Part shown: piece after piece, positions 18,060-26,648 of the stretch | Numbering within the stretch: the first letter of the stretch is position 1 | Layout: each line of letters begins with the position of its first letter | Position numbers and translations under genes: made by a program | Assembly: GCF_012844235.1 (NCBI RefSeq) | Contig: NZ_JABAGR010000002.1 | Location: forward strand, 310,001 to 374,000 | DNA from: Parafannyhessea umbonata | GTDB taxonomy: Bacteria; Actinomycetota; Coriobacteriia; Coriobacteriales; Atopobiaceae | Reading direction: 5' to 3' | DNA: 64,000 bases | Notes under the pieces: model-generated | Databases searched by the model: none | Seen by the model: the letters and a program-made list of their open reading frames with translations, nothing else | What the model was told of the DNA's origin: nothing

Positions 18060-18842
18060 ATGGCAAAGCCAATCCTCACGCGTCCCAGCATCCCGCCCGA
18101 GGATGCGGAGACCGTCATCGACGTCGATGACGTCTCCATGATCTTCAACATCGCCTCCGAGCAGTTCAACTCCCTCAAGGAGTATTTCATCGCGCTTGCG
18201 CGCCACGAGCTCAAGTTCAAGGAGTTCCGCGCGCTCAACCACATCAACTTCAAGGTCAAGCGCGGCGAGGCGTTCGGCCTCGTCGGCACCAACGGCTCCG
18301 GCAAGTCCACCATGCTCAAGATCATCGCGGGCGTGCTCGAGGCGTCGGAGGGCACGTGCACGGTGCGCGGCACCATAGCCCCGCTCATCGAGCTCGGCGC
18401 CGGCTTCGATATGGAGCTCACCGCAAAGGAGAACATCTACCTGAACGGTGCGCTCCTGGGTTACCGCAAGGAGTTCATCGACGAGCACTTTCAGGACATC
18501 GTGGACTTCGCAGAGCTGCAGAACTTCATGGACATGCCGCTCAAGAACTACTCTTCCGGCATGGTGGCGCGCATCGCCTTCGCCATCGCCACGATTACGG
18601 AGCCGGACATCCTCATCGTCGACGAGACGCTCTCCGTTGGCGACTTCCTGTTCCAGCAGAAGTGCGAGCGTCGCATCAAGGAGCTCGTCGACGCCGACGA
18701 CGTCACCGTCCTTCTCGTCAGCCACAACATCGACCAGGTCGAGCGCCTGTGCGACCGCGTCTGTTGGATAGAGAAGGGCCAGGAGCGCATGGTCGGCCCA
18801 ACCGACGAGGTGTGCGCCGCGTACAAGAGCCTCGGGAACTAG
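18060..18842 (+). CDS. Polysaccharide/teichoic-acid ABC transporter ATP-binding protein (TagH/Wzt type)
   Basis: The 260-residue ATPase powers export with the upstream permease. Walker A is GTNGSGKST (about 79-87), the signature is YSSGM (about 163) and Walker B is ILIVDE (about 185), followed by the switch His in LLVSHN. The N-terminal stretch SMIFNIASEQFNSLKEYFI is typical of polysaccharide-export ATPases. It lacks the C-terminal carbohydrate-binding domain of some Wzt proteins and ends soon after the ATPase core, as in short TagH forms. ATG 18060 has only a weak ribosome site (ATCGGTG). A glycosyltransferase begins ten bases later. Confidence 0.92.
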   Translation: MAKPILTRPSIPPEDAETVIDVDDVSMIFNIASEQFNSLKEYFIALARHELKFKEFRALNHINFKVKRGEAFGLVGTNGSGKSTMLKIIAGVLEASEGTCTVRGTIAPLIELGAGFDMELTAKENIYLNGALLGYRKEFIDEHFQDIVDFAELQNFMDMPLKNYSSGMVARIAFAIATITEPDILIVDETLSVGDFLFQQKCERRIKELVDADDVTVLLVSHNIDQVERLCDRVCWIEKGQERMVGPTDEVCAAYKSLGN

Positions 18843-18851
18843 GGGAGCGCC

Positions 18852-19913
18852 ATGCCTTCCGCATCCGTCCTCGTACCCATCTACAACGTCGAGAGGTACC
18901 TCCCGGCATGCCTGGAGTCGCTCCGCGCGCAGGAGGGGGACTACGAGTTCCTCTGCCTGGACGACGGCTCGACCGATGGCTCAGCGGGAATCGCGGCGGA
19001 GTTCGCCGAGAAGGACGGGCGCTTCCGGCTGATACGCAAGGCGAACTCCGGCTACGGCGACACGCTGAATCGCGGCCTCGAGGAGGCCCGCGGCGAGTAC
19101 GTGGGCATCCTGGAGTCCGACGACGTCATGTACCCGGATGCGCTCGAGACACTGCTTCGTGCCGCGAAGGGTGCCAGGGCGGACCTCGCAAAGGGCACGT
19201 ACTCGCTCTGGTGGTCTGCCGACGGCCGCGACGTGGTGCAGCACGAGGTCCCGCAGCAGCTGCTGGGCAAGGTGGTGCGCCCGCGCGAGCACGACTTCTG
19301 CTACCTGCTGAAGCCGACGGACTGGAGCTGCCTGTACCGCGCGGAGTGGCTCTCTCGCGAGGGCATTCGCTTCCTGCCCACGCCGGGCGCGGCGTTCCAG
19401 GACACGTCGTTCATGTTCAAGGCGCTCTGCTCAACGGACCGGGCGGTGTTTCTGGACGTGCCCGTGGTCCACTACCGCCAGGACAACGAGGGATCTTCCA
19501 TCAACTCGGAAAGCAAGGCGTACGCGGTCTGCGGCGAGTACGACGAGATAGAGCACTGGCTCGCCCTGCATGCCGACGACGCCTTCGCCGACAGGATGCG
19601 TCTGGGCTTCCAGGTGTCGAAGCTGAACGCGTACCTGTGGAACCTCGACCGCCTGAAGGACGACCTTGCGCCGGAGTTCGCGCACCGTATCGCGAGCGAG
19701 TTCTCTGCGTACGCGAGCAGGGGAGAGATTGACTGGCCCGCCTGGGACGCGTGGAAGGCCACGAACCTGAGGGCGATCCTTCGCGACCCGGACCACTACC
19801 TCGCCGTCAGGAGCCGCTACCACGGGCCGGGTGCCGCGGCCAAGGCCCGCTTCGCGCTGCACCTCGCGGGGCCGGCCGGCCTCGCCCAGGCGCTCGGCGG
19901 CAGGAGGGGATAG
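18852..19913 (+). CDS. Family 2 glycosyltransferase
   Basis: The 353-residue GT-A enzyme probably adds a sugar to the polymer exported by the adjacent transporter. The N-terminal SVLVPIYNVERYLPACLESL, the nucleotide-binding DDGSTDGS (about 37-44), NSGYGDTLNRGLEEARGEYV and the metal-binding ESDD (about 93) are intact. The central part includes DTSFMFKAL and RQDNEGSS. No membrane segment is seen, so it is cytosolic or peripheral. Donor and acceptor cannot be told from sequence. ATG 18852 is preceded by AGGGGAGCGCC. Confidence 0.87.
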   Translation: MPSASVLVPIYNVERYLPACLESLRAQEGDYEFLCLDDGSTDGSAGIAAEFAEKDGRFRLIRKANSGYGDTLNRGLEEARGEYVGILESDDVMYPDALETLLRAAKGARADLAKGTYSLWWSADGRDVVQHEVPQQLLGKVVRPREHDFCYLLKPTDWSCLYRAEWLSREGIRFLPTPGAAFQDTSFMFKALCSTDRAVFLDVPVVHYRQDNEGSSINSESKAYAVCGEYDEIEHWLALHADDAFADRMRLGFQVSKLNAYLWNLDRLKDDLAPEFAHRIASEFSAYASRGEIDWPAWDAWKATNLRAILRDPDHYLAVRSRYHGPGAAAKARFALHLAGPAGLAQALGGRRG

Positions 19914-19915
19914 CC

Positions 19916-20971
19916 ATGCCGCGCATGTCCATCGTGATTCCCGTGTACAACGCGGAGCGCTACCTTAGGGCGTGCCTCGCGTCCGTGCTGGGACAGACCA
20001 TGCGCGACCTCGAGGTCATCTGCGTCGACGACGGCTCCACGGACGATTCGCCGCGCATCCTGGACGAGTGCGCGGCGCGCGACGAGCGCCTGCGCGTCAT
20101 CCACCAGAGAAACGCCGGTGCCGGCGCCGCGCGCAACGCCGGCATGGACCGGACCACGGGGGACGTCCTTCTCTGCGTGGACGCGGACGACACGCTCGCG
20201 CCCGACGCGTGCGAGGTCGTTTCGGACTCCTTTGCGCGAACGGGTTGCGAGGTCATGTGCTTCGGCTTCACGTGCGTGCCGGCCGACCGCACGCCGGCGG
20301 CCATCGCAAACAGGCTCCGCCCGCGCGACGCGCTCATCGAGGGCTTCCATCCCGAGGTGCTCTTCACCGAGAACGTCAGGCCCTTCTCGTGGCGGTGCGC
20401 CCTATCGCGCGAGTTCTGCGAGCGCGTCGGTGCGCGCTACGACGAGGCGCTCACGCTCGGAGACGACCAGTACTTCCTGTTCTACGTGTACCCTCGAGCG
20501 CGGAGGATCCTGCTCTGCTCCAGGCAGCTGTACGCGTACCGCATGACCGACGCATCCATGATGCACGCCGCGTCCGCGAGCGGGGCGAGCCTCGCGAAGA
20601 AGCTCTCCAGGCACCGCGACGCCGTGGCGGCGATACTTTCGGACTGGAAGTCGAGCGGGTGGCAGGACGTCTGCGCGGGGCGCATGCTCGACTGGGACGT
20701 GGACCTCGTGCTCCTGGACGCAAGCGCGCTTCCCGAGGCGGAGCAGACGAAGTTCTGGAGCGACTACCTGGGCGTGCTCGCGGACTACTTTGGAGAAGAG
20801 CGGCTGCGCGGCGCCGGCGGCGCCACGGGCGCGGTGCTTCGCGACGTGAGGGGCCGCCTTTCGGGCTCTCGCGCGGGCGCCTGCGTGCGCAGGGGCACCG
20901 TCGCCGCGTTCTACCTGCGGCAGCGCGGGCTCGTCAACTGCGTGCGCCGCGTGGTGAGGTCGCGCTTCTAG
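19916..20971 (+). CDS. Family 2 glycosyltransferase
   Basis: The 351-residue GT-A enzyme is related in fold to its upstream neighbour but clearly different in sequence. It begins MSIVIPVYNAERYLRACLAS, has DDGSTDDS (about 37-44), QRNAGAGAARNAGMDRT and the metal-binding DADD (about 87-90). The C-terminal third is Arg-rich and basic, suggesting a membrane-peripheral enzyme. ATG 19916 follows GGAGGGGATAGCC, two bases after the preceding stop. The donor sugar is not predictable. It is the last gene of the export cluster; the pyrimidine operon promoter lies about 50 bases downstream. Confidence 0.86.
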   Translation: MPRMSIVIPVYNAERYLRACLASVLGQTMRDLEVICVDDGSTDDSPRILDECAARDERLRVIHQRNAGAGAARNAGMDRTTGDVLLCVDADDTLAPDACEVVSDSFARTGCEVMCFGFTCVPADRTPAAIANRLRPRDALIEGFHPEVLFTENVRPFSWRCALSREFCERVGARYDEALTLGDDQYFLFYVYPRARRILLCSRQLYAYRMTDASMMHAASASGASLAKKLSRHRDAVAAILSDWKSSGWQDVCAGRMLDWDVDLVLLDASALPEAEQTKFWSDYLGVLADYFGEERLRGAGGATGAVLRDVRGRLSGSRAGACVRRGTVAAFYLRQRGLVNCVRRVVRSRF

Positions 20972-21023
20972 GCGTGCCTTCCGTTCCTTCGGACGCGCGT
21001 TTCGTGTGCGGGAAAATTAGTCG

Positions 21024-21051
21024 TTGCGTTGGAAGAAATTCCGCGTATATT
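21024..21051 (+). promoter_or_regulatory. Promoter of the pyr operon
   Basis: TTGCGT (21024-21029) and TATATT (21046-21051), 16 bases apart, place the transcription start near 21058, just before the PyrR-binding element. Confidence 0.6.
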
Positions 21052-21060
21052 GAATGCAAC

Positions 21061-21169
21061 CCTTTAAGCACGGTGCGAGACGCCGGCAAGGAACATATGC
21101 CCTGCGGGGCCATGAACGCCTTCCTGACGCCTGTGTACCGTGTACCAACGGGACATTGGCGTCTTTTTT
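21061..21169 (+). promoter_or_regulatory. PyrR-responsive attenuator leader
   Basis: The leader opens with CCTTTAAGCACGGTGC followed by GAGACGCCGGCAAGG (21061-21091). CCTT/AAGG closes the element and GGTG/CGCC closes a CGAGA loop, much like the Bacillus PyrR anti-antiterminator (AGUC...GAGA...GGCU). Downstream GACGCC (21126-21131) and GGCGTC (21158-21163) with six T's form an intrinsic terminator. With high UMP, PyrR would bind the first element and favour termination before pyrR. The mechanism is established in Bacillus; its use here is inferred from sequence and context. Confidence 0.82.
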
Positions 21170-21181
21170 GGAAGGAGTGCC

Positions 21182-21754
21182 ATGGCTGAGAACAAGCCAA
21201 AGGCGGTCATCATGGATGGCCAGGCGATGGAGAGGGCCATCACCCGCATCGCCCACGAGATCGTCGAGCACAACGAGGGCTCCGACGACATCGCGCTCGT
21301 CGGCATCATCCGCCGCGGAGAAACGCTTGCGACGAGGCTTGCGGACGCGATCGAGGCCATAGAGGGAAATAGGCCGAAGGTCGGCTCCCTCGACATTAGC
21401 TTCTATCGCGACGACTTCATGCGCAACGTCGCCCCCGTGCTGCACGGCACCAACATCCCCTTCAACATCGACGGCGCGAACATCGTCCTGGTGGACGACG
21501 TGCTGTACACGGGCCGCACCGTGCGCGCCGCGCTGAACGCCCTCACGGACTACGGTCGCCCCAAGACGGTCCAGCTGGCGGTCATGGTGGACCGCGGCCA
21601 CCGCGAGCTGCCCATCCGCGCCGACTACGTTGGCAAGAACGTACCGTCCTCGCACGAGGAGGACGTGCGCGTGTGCATAGAGCCTCTCGACGATCACAAC
21701 TCCGTCGAGATCTGGGACATCAACGTCGAAAAGAAAGCTGGAGGTGCGAACTAG
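21182..21754 (+). CDS. pyrR: Pyr operon attenuation regulator / uracil phosphoribosyltransferase PyrR
   Basis: The 190-residue protein is a PRTase-fold RNA-binding regulator. The PRPP-binding motif [17 protein letters not shown] (about 101-117) is intact, as are [13 protein letters not shown] and [20 protein letters not shown]. It senses UMP and binds the leader RNA at 21061, and may convert uracil to UMP. ATG 21182 follows GGAAGGAG; an upstream in-frame ATG at 21140 lies inside the terminator hairpin. It is the first gene of pyrR-B-C-K-D-F, with pyrB starting directly after the stop. Confidence 0.96.
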   Translation: MAENKPKAVIMDGQAMERAITRIAHEIVEHNEGSDDIALVGIIRRGETLATRLADAIEAIEGNRPKVGSLDISFYRDDFMRNVAPVLHGTNIPFNIDGANIVLVDDVLYTGRTVRAALNALTDYGRPKTVQLAVMVDRGHRELPIRADYVGKNVPSSHEEDVRVCIEPLDDHNSVEIWDINVEKKAGGAN

Positions 21755-22693
21755 ATGCTATCCGTCAAGAACCTCATCGACACGTACAGCCTGACCGCCG
21801 ATGACATCACGCAGATCCTTGACACGGCGGCCGCGTTCGAGTCCGTCAACAATGGCCGCGTGATCAAGAAGGTGCCGGCGCTGCGCGGTCGCACGATCGT
21901 GAACCTGTTCCTGGAGCCGTCCACGCGCACGAAGAGCTCGTTCGAGCTGGCCGAGAAGCGCCTGTCCGCGGACTCGCTGTCCATGGGAGGCAGCACGTCC
22001 TCCGTCGTGAAGGGCGAGAGCCTGGCGGACACCATCCAGACCATCGACGCCATGAACGTCGACATGTTCATCTGCCGCGCGAGGCTCGCCGGCACCCCGC
22101 AGAAGATCACCGAGAACACCGACGCCGTGGTCATCAACGCGGGAGACGGCAAGCACCAGCACCCGACGCAGGCCATGCTCGACCTGTACACCATCCGCAA
22201 GCACTTCGGCCACCTCGACGGCCTGAAGGTCGCCATCGTGGGCGACCTCGCTCACAGCCGCGTGTGCGGCTCGCTCGCCCCCGCGCTCAAGACCATGGGT
22301 GCCGAGGTCACGCTCGTGGGGCCCCCGACGTTCCAGGTGGACGACCCCGACTGGTTCGGCTGCCCGCAGACGTGGAGCCTCGACGAGGTCATCGACTCCG
22401 TCGACGTCGTGTACATGCTCCGCGTCCAGCTGGAGCGCATGGAGGGCGCGACGATCCCGTCCCGTCGCGAGTACAACCGCCTGTACGGCCTCGACATGAA
22501 GCGCGTCAGCCGCATGAAGGACAACGCGATCATCTGCCACCCCGGCCCCATGAACCGCGGCATGGAGATCAACGCGGACGTCGCGGACTGCGCACGCTCC
22601 AGGATTCTTGACCAGGTCAACGCCGGTGTCCTCACCCGCATGGCCGAGATGTACCTGCTTCTGGGAGGAGAGAACAATGGCATTTCTGCTTAA
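21755..22693 (+). CDS. pyrB: Aspartate carbamoyltransferase catalytic subunit
   Basis: The 312-residue enzyme condenses carbamoyl phosphate with aspartate, the first committed step of pyrimidine synthesis. The carbamoyl-phosphate motif EPSTRTKSSFE (about 52-62) and the DGKHQHPTQAMLD loop (about 131-143) are intact, and CHPGPMNRGMEI occurs near the end. No pyrI regulatory gene is present, so it probably acts as an unregulated trimer, with control at the PyrR leader. It begins at the base after the pyrR stop and overlaps pyrC by 17 bases. Confidence 0.96.
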   Translation: MLSVKNLIDTYSLTADDITQILDTAAAFESVNNGRVIKKVPALRGRTIVNLFLEPSTRTKSSFELAEKRLSADSLSMGGSTSSVVKGESLADTIQTIDAMNVDMFICRARLAGTPQKITENTDAVVINAGDGKHQHPTQAMLDLYTIRKHFGHLDGLKVAIVGDLAHSRVCGSLAPALKTMGAEVTLVGPPTFQVDDPDWFGCPQTWSLDEVIDSVDVVYMLRVQLERMEGATIPSRREYNRLYGLDMKRVSRMKDNAIICHPGPMNRGMEINADVADCARSRILDQVNAGVLTRMAEMYLLLGGENNGISA

Positions 22694-23972
22694 GGGCGCA
22701 CACGCCGTCGACCCGCAGATAGGACTCGACGAGGTAGTCGACGTCCTTCTCGACGGAAAGGAGATCGTCGAGGTGGGCCATGGCCTGGAGGCCCCCGAGG
22801 GTGCCGAGGTCATCGATGCCGCGGGCAAGTACCTGGTTCCCGGCCTCGTCGACATGCACGTGCACTTCCGCGACCCCGGCTTCGAGTACAAGGAGACCAT
22901 CGAGACCGGCTCTCGCGCGGCGACGCACGGCGGCTTCACGGACGTGGCGACCATGCCGAACACCGACCCCGTGACCGACACGGGCACGGGCATCCGCTAC
23001 CAGATCGACCGCGGCCGAGCGGCCGGGCTCTGCCACATCCGCCCGATCGGCGCGCTCACCCGCGGCGAGAAGGGCGAGGCCCTCGCGGAGATCGGCGACA
23101 TGGTGCTCGAGGGCGCCTGCGCCTTCAGCGACGACGGCCACGGCGTGCAGGGCGCCGGCATGATGCGCACCTGCATGGGCTACGTGTCGCAGTTCGACCG
23201 CGTCGCGATCGCGCACTGCGAGGACGAGTCCCTCACGGCCCACGGCGTCATCAACGAGGGCAAGGCCTCCACGCGCCTTGGCATGTTCGGCTGGCCGGCG
23301 CTGGGCGAGGAGCTCGAGATCTACCGCGACATCGAGCTCTGCCGACTCACCGGCTGCCCGCTGCACATCGCGCACATCTCCACCGAGAAGGGCCTGGACC
23401 TGGTGAGGGCCGCGAAGGCCGAGGGGCTGCCCGTCACGTGCGAGGTCACCCCGCACCACCTGTTCCTGAACGAGGACGACATCGACAGCACCTACAACAC
23501 CAACCTGAAGATGAACCCGCCGCTGCGCCTGAAGAGCGACATGCTCGCCCTGCGCAAGGGCATCGTCGACGGCTCGATCGACTGCCTCGTGACGGACCAC
23601 GCGCCCCACGCCCAGCACGAGAAGGACTGCGAGTGGGAGATCGCGTTCTTCGGGACCATCGGCCTCGAGACCTCGCTTCCCCTCATGCTCACGAACATGG
23701 TCCGCACCAGAGAGATCAGCTGGAGCAGGCTCGTCGAGGTCATGGCCGTCAACCCGCGTCGCGTGCTCAGGCTCGCCGACGTGAAGATCGAGAAGGGCTC
23801 CAAGGCCGACCTCACGCTGATCGACCCCGAGAAGGAGATCACCGTGACCGAGGACTACTTCGAGAGCAAGTCCAAGAACTCCGCGTTTTTGGGCGACACG
23901 CTCATGGGCGTCGCCTCGGACGTCTTCGTCGACGGCAAGCGCACGCTCGCCAACGGCGTGGTGGCCCAGTAA
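22677..23972 (+). CDS. pyrC: Dihydroorotase
   Basis: The 431-residue class I amidohydrolase closes carbamoyl-aspartate to dihydroorotate. Zinc ligands are in VDMHVHFRDPG (about 58-68) and later HCEDE, CPLHIAHIST and TDHAPH. ATG 22677 lies inside the end of pyrB, after CTGGGAGGAGA; the frame is open further upstream but the extra residues do not fit the family. Length and motifs match Gram-positive PyrC. Confidence 0.96.
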   Translation: MAFLLKGAHAVDPQIGLDEVVDVLLDGKEIVEVGHGLEAPEGAEVIDAAGKYLVPGLVDMHVHFRDPGFEYKETIETGSRAATHGGFTDVATMPNTDPVTDTGTGIRYQIDRGRAAGLCHIRPIGALTRGEKGEALAEIGDMVLEGACAFSDDGHGVQGAGMMRTCMGYVSQFDRVAIAHCEDESLTAHGVINEGKASTRLGMFGWPALGEELEIYRDIELCRLTGCPLHIAHISTEKGLDLVRAAKAEGLPVTCEVTPHHLFLNEDDIDSTYNTNLKMNPPLRLKSDMLALRKGIVDGSIDCLVTDHAPHAQHEKDCEWEIAFFGTIGLETSLPLMLTNMVRTREISWSRLVEVMAVNPRRVLRLADVKIEKGSKADLTLIDPEKEITVTEDYFESKSKNSAFLGDTLMGVASDVFVDGKRTLANGVVAQ

Positions 23973-23981
23973 CGCACTATC

Positions 23982-24016
23982 ATGGTGGCGCGGGCCGCTG
24001 GGCCTCGCGCCACCAT
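23982..24016 (+). promoter_or_regulatory. Perfect hairpin between pyrC and pyrK
   Basis: ATGGTGGCGCG (23982-23992) pairs perfectly with CGCGCCACCAT (24006-24016), and the loop holds GGCC...GGCC that can extend it. Only TCTCTT follows. It may lower downstream expression, or protect or define a processing point of the mRNA, rather than fully terminate. Confidence 0.6.
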
Positions 24017-24036
24017 TCTCTTGAAAGGAGGCCGCC

Positions 24037-24828
24037 GTGCAGCCAAGTGCCAAGGTGCACCTGTACGACTTCAGCGTGCGCTCGAACGAGGCCGTGGGCA
24101 GGGACGTCTTTCGCATGGTGATGGAGTCGCCGGAGCTCGCGGGCGAGCTCGCGCCCGGCCAGTTCATGAACATCGCCGTGCCGGGCGACGCGTCGCACAT
24201 CGTGAGGATCCCGCTGTCGTTCGCTGGCGCGGACGCGGGCGCCGGGACGATAGAGCTCGTGTACGCGGCGGTCGGCGAGGGAACGCGCCGGCTTTCTCGG
24301 ATGGGCGCGGGGTCCGGCTCGACCGTGGTGGGCCCGTGCGGCAACGGCTGGCGCGTGGCGCCGGGCGGCCGTGCGCTCGCCGTGGCCGGGGGCGTCGGCG
24401 CGCCCCCCGTCATTGCGGCGGCGCGGGCGCTCGTGGCGGCCGGGCGCGACGTGGACGTCATCCTCGGTGCGCAGACGAAGGACCGCCTCTGGGGCGAGAA
24501 GGACGCGCACGACCTCGGCGCGAGCGACGTCGTGGTCACGACCGACGACGGCTCGTACGGCCGGAGGGGCTTCACGACCCAGGCGATGGAAGACCTTCTC
24601 GCCCAGCGAGACTACGACCTCGTGGTGACGTGCGGCCCGTCAGTCATGATGGCCGGGGTGGCCCGGCTGGCCGAGGCCGCGCACGTGGCGTGCCAGGCGT
24701 CGCTCGAGCGGATGATGACCTGCGGCTTCGGCGCGTGCAGCACGTGCAACGTCGCCATGCGCGCCGGCGGCTACAAGTCGTGCTGCATGGACGGTCCGGT
24801 GTTCGACGCGGAGGAGGTGGCGTGGTGA
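24037..24828 (+). CDS. pyrK: Dihydroorotate dehydrogenase electron-transfer subunit PyrK
   Basis: The 263-residue iron-sulfur flavoprotein passes electrons from PyrD to NAD+. The FAD-binding part includes GQFMNIAV and RIPLSFAGAD; the NAD domain is AVAGGVGAPPVIAAARAL (about 113-130). The [2Fe-2S] ligands form MTCGFGACSTCNVAM plus SCCMDGPVF (about 227-258). GTG 24037 follows AAAGGAGG. Its last four bases overlap pyrD as GTGA, consistent with subunits made in equal amounts. Confidence 0.94.
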   Translation: MQPSAKVHLYDFSVRSNEAVGRDVFRMVMESPELAGELAPGQFMNIAVPGDASHIVRIPLSFAGADAGAGTIELVYAAVGEGTRRLSRMGAGSGSTVVGPCGNGWRVAPGGRALAVAGGVGAPPVIAAARALVAAGRDVDVILGAQTKDRLWGEKDAHDLGASDVVVTTDDGSYGRRGFTTQAMEDLLAQRDYDLVVTCGPSVMMAGVARLAEAAHVACQASLERMMTCGFGACSTCNVAMRAGGYKSCCMDGPVFDAEEVAW

Positions 24829-25748
24829 GCAAGGTCTCCATGGCCGTCGACCTGGGCGGCATAAGGATGAAGAACCCCGTGAACACCGCGTCCGGCACAT
24901 TTGGAAACGGCTGGCAGTTCGAGGGGTTCTACGACGTGGGAGAGCTCGGAGCCATCACGACGAAGGGATGCGCGGCCAAGGCGTGGGACGGGAACCCCGC
25001 GCCGAGGATGTGCGAGCTGCCCTCGGGCATCATGAACTCCGTGGGGCTCCAGAACCCCGGCGTTAGCGCCTTCGTTGCGAGCTACGGCGAGTACCTCGCG
25101 GGACTGGAGCGGCGCGGCTGCAGGGTCATCTGCCAGGTGGCCGGACACTCCGTAGAGGAGTACGTGCGGGCGCTGGAGCTCTTCGAGGAGCTGGCGCCGT
25201 TCGCGTCCGGCTTCGAGATCAACATATCGTGCCCGAACGTGAGCAAGGGCGGTGCGGCCATGGGCGCTACGCCCGCCGCCGCGGCTGAGGTCATGGCCGC
25301 GGTGAGGCCGGTCACGAAGCGGCCCATCGTGGTGAAGATGGCGCCGCACGACGTGGGCGAGATCGCGCGGGCCCTCGAGGCGGAGGGCGCGGACGCGCTC
25401 TCGCTCATCAACACGATCCCCGGGATGGCGATCGACGTGCGCACGCGCAAAAGCAAGCTCTCGCGCCCGACTGCGGGCGTATCCGGCCCGGCCATACACG
25501 CGATCGCCGTGCGCATGGTGTGGGAGGCGCACAAGGCCGTCGACATCCCGCTCTGCGGCATCGGCGGCGTCACGAGCGGCGAGGACGCGGCGGAGTTCAT
25601 CCTGGCGGGCGCGACGGCGGTATCTGTGGGAACGGCGAACCTGGTGGATCCGACGGCCGCGCCCCGCGTCGAGCGCGAGCTGGAGGCCTGGGCGGAGTCC
25701 CAGGGCGTGAGTGACATCAACGAGCTGATTGGAGCCTTCGAATGCTAA
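24825..25748 (+). CDS. pyrD: Dihydroorotate dehydrogenase, class 1B catalytic subunit
   Basis: The 307-residue FMN TIM-barrel enzyme oxidises dihydroorotate to orotate using NAD+ through PyrK. The NTASGTFGNG start, INISCPN with the family catalytic Cys (about 134-140), VVKMAPH and GIGGVTSGEDAAEFILAGA are intact. The Cys in place of Ser and the adjacent pyrK identify class 1B. It starts at GTG 24825 within the pyrK stop and overlaps pyrF by seven bases. Confidence 0.95.
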   Translation: MSKVSMAVDLGGIRMKNPVNTASGTFGNGWQFEGFYDVGELGAITTKGCAAKAWDGNPAPRMCELPSGIMNSVGLQNPGVSAFVASYGEYLAGLERRGCRVICQVAGHSVEEYVRALELFEELAPFASGFEINISCPNVSKGGAAMGATPAAAAEVMAAVRPVTKRPIVVKMAPHDVGEIARALEAEGADALSLINTIPGMAIDVRTRKSKLSRPTAGVSGPAIHAIAVRMVWEAHKAVDIPLCGIGGVTSGEDAAEFILAGATAVSVGTANLVDPTAAPRVERELEAWAESQGVSDINELIGAFEC

Positions 25749-26467
25749 GTGACGACGAGGCGCGCGAGTCCATCATCATCGCGCTCGACTGCGACCGCGA
25801 CACCGCCATCGACCTTGCGACGCGCCTTCAGGGCAAGGCACGCTGGGTGAAGGTGGGCATGACGCTGTTCTACGCGGAGGGGCCCTCCATAGTGAGGGAG
25901 ATGCGCGACCGCGGATTCAAGGTGTTTCTCGACCTTAAGCTGCACGACATCCCGTTCCAGGTGAGGGGCGCGGCGCGTTCCGCGTCGCTCACGGGGGCGG
26001 ATCTGCTCTCCATCCACGGCATGGGCTCGTCCGAGATGGTGCGCCAGGCGCGCGCCGGCGTGGAGGACTCTGCGGAGCGGCGTGGCGGTGACAGGACGCG
26101 TCTGGTCGCGATATCGGTGCTGACGAGCATGGACCAGGACGCGCTTGCAGAGATCGGCATCGACGTGCCCGTGGAGCGCGAGGTGGAGCGCCTGGCCGGG
26201 ATGTCCGTGGGCGCGGGCGCAGACGGCATCGTTTGCTCGCCGCGGGAGGCCGCGCAGATGCGCGAGCTTCTGGGGCCGAAGGCGCTCATCGTGACGCCGG
26301 GCGTGAGGCCTAAGGGCGCGGCCGTGGGCGACCAGAAGCGCATCGCCACGCCGGCGAGCGCCATCGGCGCGGGCGCATCGATGCTCGTGATCGGAAGGCC
26401 GATCACCCAGGCGGACGACCCCGTGGAGGCCTACGAGGCCGTCGTGAGCGAGCTTTGCGAGGCGTAA
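25742..26467 (+). CDS. pyrF: Orotidine 5'-phosphate decarboxylase
   Basis: The 241-residue enzyme decarboxylates OMP to UMP, the last step of the pathway. The catalytic Asp-Lys-Asp array is in FLDLKLHDIPFQVRGAA (about 60-76); LIVTPGVRPKGAAVGDQ and VIGRPITQADDPVEAY are also typical of type I enzymes. It overlaps the pyrD stop by seven bases and ends the operon. pyrE and carAB are not in the window and must lie elsewhere. Confidence 0.95.
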   Translation: MLSDDEARESIIIALDCDRDTAIDLATRLQGKARWVKVGMTLFYAEGPSIVREMRDRGFKVFLDLKLHDIPFQVRGAARSASLTGADLLSIHGMGSSEMVRQARAGVEDSAERRGGDRTRLVAISVLTSMDQDALAEIGIDVPVEREVERLAGMSVGAGADGIVCSPREAAQMRELLGPKALIVTPGVRPKGAAVGDQKRIATPASAIGAGASMLVIGRPITQADDPVEAYEAVVSELCEA

Positions 26468-26549
26468 CTACCGCCTTTACGTGGAGAAATAGGGCCCAAT
26501 TGTGGTTTTAGGACCCTGCGCGAACCTATTTGGGAACAATACCCTTGTA

Positions 26550-26603
26550 AAATGGGCACCCAATTGGCAAACTATGTGCTTGCGATTGATGAGCTGCCCA
26601 TTT
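26550..26603. repeat. Inverted repeat in the pyrF-mihF spacer
   Basis: AAATGGGCA (26550-26558) is mirrored by TGCCCATTT (26595-26603) in a 181-bp spacer visibly richer in A and T than its surroundings. CCAATTG also occurs twice (near 26499 and 26571). A weak -10 (TAAAAT, 26548-26553) overlaps the left arm. These could be operators or a leader hairpin for mihF. No coding signal was seen in this spacer. Confidence 0.4.
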
Positions 26604-26648
26604 GCGAACGGGCATGCATTGATGTGAAACCTACTGTTTGGAGGAACC

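Noticed and set aside
20934-21200. Minus-strand small frame across the pyr leader
   Set aside because: It overlaps the PyrR element and terminator and has no start signal; the RNA leader explains the conservation.
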